A stretch of 64,000 bases of DNA from SZUA-521 sp041738285 (GTDB lineage: Bacteria; Pseudomonadota; Gammaproteobacteria; Pseudomonadales; Azotimanducaceae). The position numbers were made by a program, and so were the translations under genes. The stretch's first letter is position 1. Every line of letters starts with the position of its first letter. The notes below the pieces were generated by a model that was not told the origin of the DNA, did not search any database, and was given only the letters and a program-made list of their open reading frames with translations. The stretch covers positions 59,835 through 123,834 of the forward strand of contig JBGSQB010000065.1 of NCBI GenBank assembly GCA_041738285.1, in the 5' to 3' direction. This document shows, piece after piece, positions 58,876 through 64,000 of this stretch.

Positions 58876-61614
58876 ATGTCCAAGGACAGGCGTCAAGAGA
58901 CACACAGCAGCTGGCATGAGCGCACGGTGGATGCAGCGCTGCATGCGCTCACCACTACCGTCGATGGACTGAGCCGTGTCGAGGCCGCGACGCGACTGCA
59001 GGCGCATGGCCCGAATCGGCTCCCGGCTGCCGCCAAGCGCAGCGCCCTCACCCGCTTTCTCCTGCACTTTCACAACATCCTGATCTACGTGCTCCTGGGA
59101 TGCGCCGTCATTACGATGATGCTGGATCATCTGTTCGACACCCTGGTGATTCTGGCGGTCGTGATCGCCAATGCCACCATCGGCTTCGTCCAAGAGGGCA
59201 AGGCCGAAAAGGCGATGGATGCGATCCGTGAAATGCTCGCGCTTCGCGCATCGGTCGTGCGCGATGGCAATCGTCAAACCATCGACGGGGAGCAATTGGT
59301 TCCGGGCGACATCGTCCTGCTCGAAGCCGGCGACAAGGTGCCCGCCGACTTGCGGCTGATCAAGGCCCACGGCCTGCAGATTCAGGAAGCGATTCTGACT
59401 GGCGAGTCCGTTCCCGTAGACAAACACACGATGCCCGCCGCCGCGGAGGCAGCGCTCGGCGACAGATCATGTCTGGCGTTCAGCGGCACGCTGGTGACGA
59501 GTGGCCAGGGTCGAGGCGTCGCTGTGGCCACCGGCGCCGAAACCGAAATCGGACGCATCAGCGGGATGCTCTCGAAAGTCGAAATGCTGACCACGCCCCT
59601 GGTCAGGCAAATGAACAGTTTTGCCCGCTGGCTGACAATCCTCATCCTGCTGATCGCCGTGATGCTGCTCACCTTCGGTTACTTCGTCGGCCATTTCGAG
59701 TTCACCCAGATGTTCATGGCGGTCGTAGGGTTGTCGGTGGCTGCGATTCCAGAAGGCCTGCCTGCCGTTCTCACCATTACGCTCGCTGTCGGCGTGCAGG
59801 CGATGGCCGATCGCAACGCCATCGTGCGCAGGCTGCCCGCGATCGAGACGCTGGGGTCCGTGTCGGTCATCTGTACTGACAAGACCGGTACGCTCACCCG
59901 CAACGAGATGATGGTCGCAACCGTCGTGACTCACGCGCACACGTTCGCGCTCGAGGGTACGGGCTATGCGCCCGATGGCGTAGTCAAACTCGACGGCGCC
60001 GCTGTCAGCGTGCGCGAACATACGACCCTCGATGAACTCGCACGGACGGCCGTTCTGTGCAACGACGCTTCGTTGCACGAACGAGAGGGCATCTGGACCG
60101 TGGAAGGAGATCCGATGGAGGGCGCTTTGCTTGCGCTCGCCGGCAAGGTCGGCGTAGACGCGCGTAGCGAACTTTTGACATGGGCGCGCACCGATGCCAT
60201 TCCCTTCGACGCCGCACACCGATTCATGGCCACGCTGAACCATGACCATCAGCATCACGCATTTGTCGCCGTAAAGGGTGCACCAGAGACGGTCGTGGCG
60301 ATGTGCCGTGATCAGCGCGCCGAAGCCGGCGCTACACAGCCGCTGAATCACGCCTACTGGCAGGCGCAGGCCGACAGCATCGCTGCCCAAGGCCAGCGCG
60401 TGCTGGCGTTCGCGGTGAAGCGTGTCGCGCCCAATCACACGGTACTCGAGTTCTCCGATGTAGAAGGATCTTCGACATTGATTGGCCTGGTGGGAATGAT
60501 CGACCCGCCGCGCGTCGATGCGATCCAGGCCGTCGCCGAATGCCATGGCGCAGGCATCGGGGTCAAGATGATCACCGGTGATCATCGGGGCACCGCGTCC
60601 GCGATCGGCAGACAGATCGGACTTTCGAATCCGGACGACGTGCTCACCGGTTCCGACCTCGACGGCATGAACGATGCGGCGCTCGCCACCGCAGTACTGG
60701 CGACCGACATCTTCGCCCGCACCAGCCCGGAGCATAAGCTGCGGCTCGTCATGGCACTTCAGTCGCACGGCATGACGGTGGCAATGACCGGCGATGGCGT
60801 CAACGATGCGCCCGCACTCAAGCGCGCCGATGCTGGCATCGCCATGGGCATGAAAGGCAGCGAGGCCGCCAAAGAAGCAGCCGAACTGGTGCTCGCCGAC
60901 GACAACTTTGCATCGATCGTCGCCGCCGTGCGCGAAGGACGAACCGTTTACGACAACATCAAGAAGGTCATCAGCTGGACGCTGCCGACCAACGCGGGTG
61001 AAGCCATGACGATCGTCGTTGCGCTGCTGTTCGGCATGACATTGCCCATCACGCCGATACAGATTCTCTGGATCAACCTGATCACAGCCATCACCCTGGG
61101 CCTTGCGCTCGCGTTCGAGCCAACCGAGGCCAATACCATGCGCCGCCCGCCACGTCCCAGAGACGAACCGCTCCTGTCCGGGGCGCTCGCGTGGCACATC
61201 GTGCTCGTGTCCGCTTTATTTCTCTGCGGCGTCTTCGGCATGTACACCTATGCCATTGACCAGGGCTACTCAGTCGATCTCGCCCGCACACTCGCTCTGA
61301 ATACGCTCGTCGTTATGGAGATCTTTCACCTGTTTTTCGTTCGCAACATCTACGGTACTTCGCTGACGTGGCGGGCAGTGCGCGGCACCAGAACGGTATG
61401 GGCGACGGTTCTGACTGTATCGGCCGCCCAATTTGCCATTACTTACCTGCCGCCGCTGCAAACGGTCTTCGCCACGGAAGCCGTGTCGTTGTTCGATGGG
61501 TTTCTCATCGTCTGCGTAGGCATAGCGCTGTTCGCGATCATTGAAACAGAAAAGCAGCTGCGCTTGAGTCTGTCCGGAAGAACCGAGCGCGGCGCTGACC
61601 GTCCGCTGAGGTAG
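58876..61614 (+). CDS. P2-type cation-transporting ATPase (Ca2+/other cation)
   Basis: This 912-residue pump has an N-terminal cation-ATPase domain, an actuator (LTGESVPVDKHTMPA), ten helices with PEGLP in helix 4 (AAIPEGLPAVLTITLA), the phosphorylation Asp335 in ICTDKTGTLTRNEM, MITGDHRGTASAIG and TGDGVNDAPALKRADAGIAM. The PEGLP motif fits P2A calcium pumps and related cation ATPases; the ion cannot be fixed from sequence. ATG 58876 is chosen (GGGAG upstream) over 58819. CorA and MscS genes follow closely on the same strand. Confidence 0.92.
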   Translation: MSKDRRQETHSSWHERTVDAALHALTTTVDGLSRVEAATRLQAHGPNRLPAAAKRSALTRFLLHFHNILIYVLLGCAVITMMLDHLFDTLVILAVVIANATIGFVQEGKAEKAMDAIREMLALRASVVRDGNRQTIDGEQLVPGDIVLLEAGDKVPADLRLIKAHGLQIQEAILTGESVPVDKHTMPAAAEAALGDRSCLAFSGTLVTSGQGRGVAVATGAETEIGRISGMLSKVEMLTTPLVRQMNSFARWLTILILLIAVMLLTFGYFVGHFEFTQMFMAVVGLSVAAIPEGLPAVLTITLAVGVQAMADRNAIVRRLPAIETLGSVSVICTDKTGTLTRNEMMVATVVTHAHTFALEGTGYAPDGVVKLDGAAVSVREHTTLDELARTAVLCNDASLHEREGIWTVEGDPMEGALLALAGKVGVDARSELLTWARTDAIPFDAAHRFMATLNHDHQHHAFVAVKGAPETVVAMCRDQRAEAGATQPLNHAYWQAQADSIAAQGQRVLAFAVKRVAPNHTVLEFSDVEGSSTLIGLVGMIDPPRVDAIQAVAECHGAGIGVKMITGDHRGTASAIGRQIGLSNPDDVLTGSDLDGMNDAALATAVLATDIFARTSPEHKLRLVMALQSHGMTVAMTGDGVNDAPALKRADAGIAMGMKGSEAAKEAAELVLADDNFASIVAAVREGRTVYDNIKKVISWTLPTNAGEAMTIVVALLFGMTLPITPIQILWINLITAITLGLALAFEPTEANTMRRPPRPRDEPLLSGALAWHIVLVSALFLCGVFGMYTYAIDQGYSVDLARTLALNTLVVMEIFHLFFVRNIYGTSLTWRAVRGTRTVWATVLTVSAAQFAITYLPPLQTVFATEAVSLFDGFLIVCVGIALFAIIETEKQLRLSLSGRTERGADRPLR

Positions 61615-61637
61615 ACTGCGGTCATGAGGAGCCTGTA

Positions 61638-62600
61638 TTGAAGGTCATACTGTGGCGCGCGGACGGAGCGGTACGCCTCGATGGTGGTGAATCACTGATC
61701 GATCAATGGCGCGCCGATCCCACGACGCTGTTGTGGGTAGACCTTTCACCCGAAGACGGCGATGACCAGGTGCGCTGGCTGACGGAATTCGGGGCCGACG
61801 CGACGGTACGCAATCAATCGCTGGCACCCAGATTCCCACCAAAGATCGAGCAGACGCCGTCGGGGACCTTCATCCTGTTGCGCGCCCTGAACGCCGAAGC
61901 GCAGTCGATTCAATTCGGTACCATTCAAATCGCGTTCCTGGTCGGTGATCGGTTTCTGGTCACCCGCCACAGCAGCTACTCACCGAGCATCGAGCGCGCA
62001 CGCACGCAGCTCCTCGACCCGGAAGCCCCCGCGTTCCCGACACCAGCGGCCGCCGCGGTTCGAGTGAGCGAAATCGTGGTTTCTCGATTCGTGCCGATCA
62101 TGCACAAGCTCGAAGGGCGCCTCGAAGAGATGGAGGACGAAATGTTCGGCAGTCCGGACGACAGCCTGCTCGAGGAGCTGTTGCTGTACAAACGACAACT
62201 CAAGAACGTCCGCCGCATCGCAAGCTATCACGCCAACATCTTCGATACACTGCGTCGCGATCGAAATGCCGCCTTCGAGTCGGCGCAACGCGACGTATTC
62301 GAGGTGTTCGAGCAGTTCGAGCGCGTCGTCAGTCTTGCGAACCTGTACAACGAACTCGCCAACGATCTCATGAACGGGTATCTGTCGCTCGCCTCGCACC
62401 GGCTGAACAACATCATGAAGGTGCTGACGATCATCACCTGTATCTTCGTGCCGCTCTCGTTCATCGCCGGCATATACGGGATGAACTTCGACGTCATGCC
62501 AGAGCTCAAGTCGCCAGTTGGCTACTTCGTCGTCCTCGGCGTCATGCTCACCATTGCCGGCGCCCTGCTGGTGGCGTTCAGAAAGAGGAGTTGGCTGTAA
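61638..62600 (+). CDS. corA: CorA-family divalent cation channel
   Basis: This 320-residue protein has a large cytosolic domain with a long stalk helix (IMHKLEGRLEEMEDEMFG; LLYKRQLKNVRRIASYHANI) and two C-terminal membrane helices with the selectivity motif GMN (IAGIYGMNFDVMPE). Conserved residues fit Mg2+/Co2+ or ZntB-like Zn2+ transport. TTG 61638 with GAGGAG upstream is the start. It is 23 bases after the ATPase stop and one codon-adjacent to mscS, so it is probably in one operon. Confidence 0.9.
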   Translation: MKVILWRADGAVRLDGGESLIDQWRADPTTLLWVDLSPEDGDDQVRWLTEFGADATVRNQSLAPRFPPKIEQTPSGTFILLRALNAEAQSIQFGTIQIAFLVGDRFLVTRHSSYSPSIERARTQLLDPEAPAFPTPAAAAVRVSEIVVSRFVPIMHKLEGRLEEMEDEMFGSPDDSLLEELLLYKRQLKNVRRIASYHANIFDTLRRDRNAAFESAQRDVFEVFEQFERVVSLANLYNELANDLMNGYLSLASHRLNNIMKVLTIITCIFVPLSFIAGIYGMNFDVMPELKSPVGYFVVLGVMLTIAGALLVAFRKRSWL

Positions 62601-63527
62601 ATGGACCAGGTGATCGATGCATGGAAGGTGATTTCGGAATATCTGGACATACCGCTGTTCCGTGTCGGCGCCACCTCGATCAACACATTCTCGCTGCTCA
62701 AGCTGTTGACGTTCCTGCTGGTGGCATTCTGGCTGTCCAAGGCCGCGCGCCTTGCCTTGCATCGCGTGCTGAGCCGGCGCAACGCCGAAACCGCCACGAT
62801 CTACACCCTCGATCGACTACTCAACTACACGATCATCACGCTCGGTGTATTCGTCGGGTTGACCGCAGTGGGAGTCGACTTTACGACCTTCGCAGTGCTC
62901 GCCGGTGCACTCGGTGTCGGCATTGGCTTCGGGCTGCAGCCGCTGGTCGCCAACTTCGTCAGCGGCATCATTCTGCTGCTCGACCGCAGCATCAAGATCA
63001 CGGACTTCATCGAACTCGAATCGGGCGTCATGGGACAGGTCAAGACCATCAACATGCGCACCACCATGCTCACCACCAACGACAACGTCGACATCCTCAT
63101 TCCGAATTCCGAGTTCACGACCGGTCGCGTCGTGAACTGGACGCTGGGCGAAGAAGCTACCCGGCTGCACATCACATTCGGTGTCGCATATGGTTCGGAC
63201 AAGGACATCGTCAAGCGGGCGGTGTTAGAGGCAGCGGAGGCCGTGCCCGCCGAGATGGCGTATCTGCCCGATCGCAAGCCACAGGTTTGGTTTGTGGAGT
63301 TCGGCGACTCGAGCCTCAACTTCGAATTGCTGGTCTGGCTCGGACCGCACAACGTCCGCCGTCCTTCCGCAGTGCGGGCAGCCTACCTGTGGGAGATCCA
63401 TTCCGCGTTCGAACGCCACCGCGTCGAAGTTCCGTTTCCTCAGCGCGATCTGCATCTGAAGTCGTTGTTCGGTATGACGCCGGACGACTCGCGCGCGCTG
63501 ATCGACCGGATTCAGCCCGCACGCTGA
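62601..63527 (+). CDS. Small-conductance mechanosensitive channel (MscS family)
   Basis: This 308-residue channel has N-terminal helices (LLKLLTFLLVAFWLSKAAR; YTIITLGVFVGLTAVGVDFT), the pore helix GALGVGIGFGLQPLVANFVS and a beta domain (VGDSIKI-type RSIKITDFIELESGVMGQVK; IPNSEFTTGRVVNWTLG). It releases solutes during osmotic shock. It starts directly after the corA stop (TAAATG), which indicates co-transcription. Confidence 0.92.
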   Translation: MDQVIDAWKVISEYLDIPLFRVGATSINTFSLLKLLTFLLVAFWLSKAARLALHRVLSRRNAETATIYTLDRLLNYTIITLGVFVGLTAVGVDFTTFAVLAGALGVGIGFGLQPLVANFVSGIILLLDRSIKITDFIELESGVMGQVKTINMRTTMLTTNDNVDILIPNSEFTTGRVVNWTLGEEATRLHITFGVAYGSDKDIVKRAVLEAAEAVPAEMAYLPDRKPQVWFVEFGDSSLNFELLVWLGPHNVRRPSAVRAAYLWEIHSAFERHRVEVPFPQRDLHLKSLFGMTPDDSRALIDRIQPAR

Positions 63528-63542
63528 CCCGACTGGATCACA

Positions 63543-63743
63543 TCAAGCCGATTCGCGCTGCGCCTCTTCATCGGGCAGGTTGGTCAGCACGTCCAGTATT
63601 TCGAATACCGATATGCGCCGCCATCGCGAGTGGGAGTTGATGCGCGCATCGAGGAACTCGAGATACGTGTGTTTTTCGATGGCCCGACCGGCCGTGTAGG
63701 CACGCCACAATAAGACGATGGCCACTTCGTCTTCCCTGATCAT
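63543..63743 (-). CDS. Small hypothetical protein
   Basis: This 66-residue frame starts at ATG 63743 with GGGGGAA upstream. The sequence has an amphipathic helix and a charged second half (WRAYTAGRAIEKHTYLEFLD; WRRISVFEILDVLTNLPDEE). No signal, membrane segment or recognised domain. It is convergent with mscS. The good ribosome binding site supports a real gene, but conservation is not shown. Confidence 0.5.
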   Translation of the reverse strand: MIREDEVAIVLLWRAYTAGRAIEKHTYLEFLDARINSHSRWRRISVFEILDVLTNLPDEEAQRESA

Positions 63744-63901
63744 CGTTCCCCCTGAATTCGTTCTTCTCCTCACGCCCGGCGCGCGTGCCAGCGCGCCGCG
63801 GTCGCGCACCCCCGTGCCCGACGCTCGGATGGTAACTCAGAAATATGACGACGGTCTCGATCTCGCCGCGGGCGGCCGCGACGCGGGACCTACACTCATT
63901 T

Positions 63902-64000
63902 ATGAAGAGACCCCAACAGTCCCCTGTGCGCGGCCAATACGCGCTCACCTTCGTCGCCGCGATGACGCTATGGAGCCTGCTGCCGGCCGTCCGCGAGCCC
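63902..64000 (+). CDS. Unknown protein, N-terminal fragment (cut by window edge)
   Basis: ATG 63902 opens a frame to the window end with a charged start (MKRPQQSPVRGQY) followed by a hydrophobic stretch (ALTFVAAMTLWSLLPAV), consistent with a signal peptide or first membrane helix. Its family cannot be judged. The weak upstream sequence and shortness leave the start uncertain. Confidence 0.4.
   Translation, partial: MKRPQQSPVRGQYALTFVAAMTLWSLLPAVREP

Noticed and set aside
59467..61197. 576-codon open frame on the minus strand
   Set aside because: It is antisense to the P-type ATPase (DKTGT, PEGLP, GDGVNDAP), and its translation has no recognised domain.
1..64000. CRISPR arrays, tRNA, rRNA and phage or transposase genes
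   Set aside because: Looked for regular short repeats with spacers, cloverleaf-like sequences and integrase/transposase motifs and saw none; a covariance-model scan would be needed to exclude small RNAs.

Overview
This is a GC-rich, densely coded chromosomal stretch from a Gram-negative bacterium. The evidence is two TonB-dependent receptors, an alginate-export-type porin, an OmpA-like lipoprotein and lipobox proteins. The gene content suggests a metabolically versatile environmental gammaproteobacterium, perhaps near the Steroidobacterales/Nevskiales. That placement is an inference: the window has no rRNA or other marker gene. I see no tRNA, rRNA, CRISPR array, phage or transposase gene. No gap between genes exceeds about 300 bases.

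Layout. 1-7.1 kb: hydrolytic/oxidative catabolic genes (amidohydrolase, N-acyl-D-amino-acid deacylase behind two tiny unknown ORFs, epoxide-hydrolase-like enzymes, a flavoprotein). 7.2-9.8 kb: a two-gene lysine degradation unit. 9.8-11.5 kb: a hipBA toxin-antitoxin pair behind an AT-rich operator region. 11.6-18.4 kb: an NlpC/P60 lipoprotein, a hydrolase, an SDR, and a minus-strand run of a secreted protein, an LLM flavin/F420 oxidoreductase, a P450 and an enoyl-CoA isomerase. 18.4-27.2 kb: three transporters with catabolic enzymes; one is a tightly coupled APC permease / BtpA-like TIM barrel / FrlD-like sugar kinase operon. 27.3-38.5 kb: a TonB receptor, GST and crotonase pair, metallo-beta-lactamase-fold proteins, exonuclease III, a serine hydrolase, an MFS pump and a second LLM enzyme. 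38.5-50.3 kb: envelope and signalling genes (OmpA-like lipoprotein, three sensor kinases, an OmpR-type regulator, a heterodimeric ABC exporter, a REC-HDOD protein). 50.4-57.3 kb: an alcohol-dehydrogenase-like protein lacking the structural zinc site, a cytochrome cd1 nitrite reductase with an extra N-terminal cytochrome c domain, a heme-receptor-like TonB protein directly upstream of it, and a porin. 57.3-64 kb: an APH/P-loop protein, then a P-type ATPase / CorA / MscS ion-homeostasis run.

Two families of short palindromic repeats sit between genes. One has the core AAATAGGGGACAGTTGACC and occurs three times (5.8, 27.2, 34.05 kb), each time at or within a stop codon. The other resembles Pseudomonas REP sequences (GGGAGCG...GCCCGCGAA; 13.9 and 37.5 kb).

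How the genes work together. Much of the window could import and break down hydrophobic or modified organic acids and amino acids: oxygenation by P450, Baeyer-Villiger and LLM enzymes, epoxide opening, then beta-oxidation-type SDR and crotonase steps. The most unusual assemblies are the APC-BtpA-FrlD-like operon, a candidate route for glycated amino acids or related compounds, and the TonB receptor with fused-cytochrome NirS unit, which stands without heme d1 biosynthesis genes.
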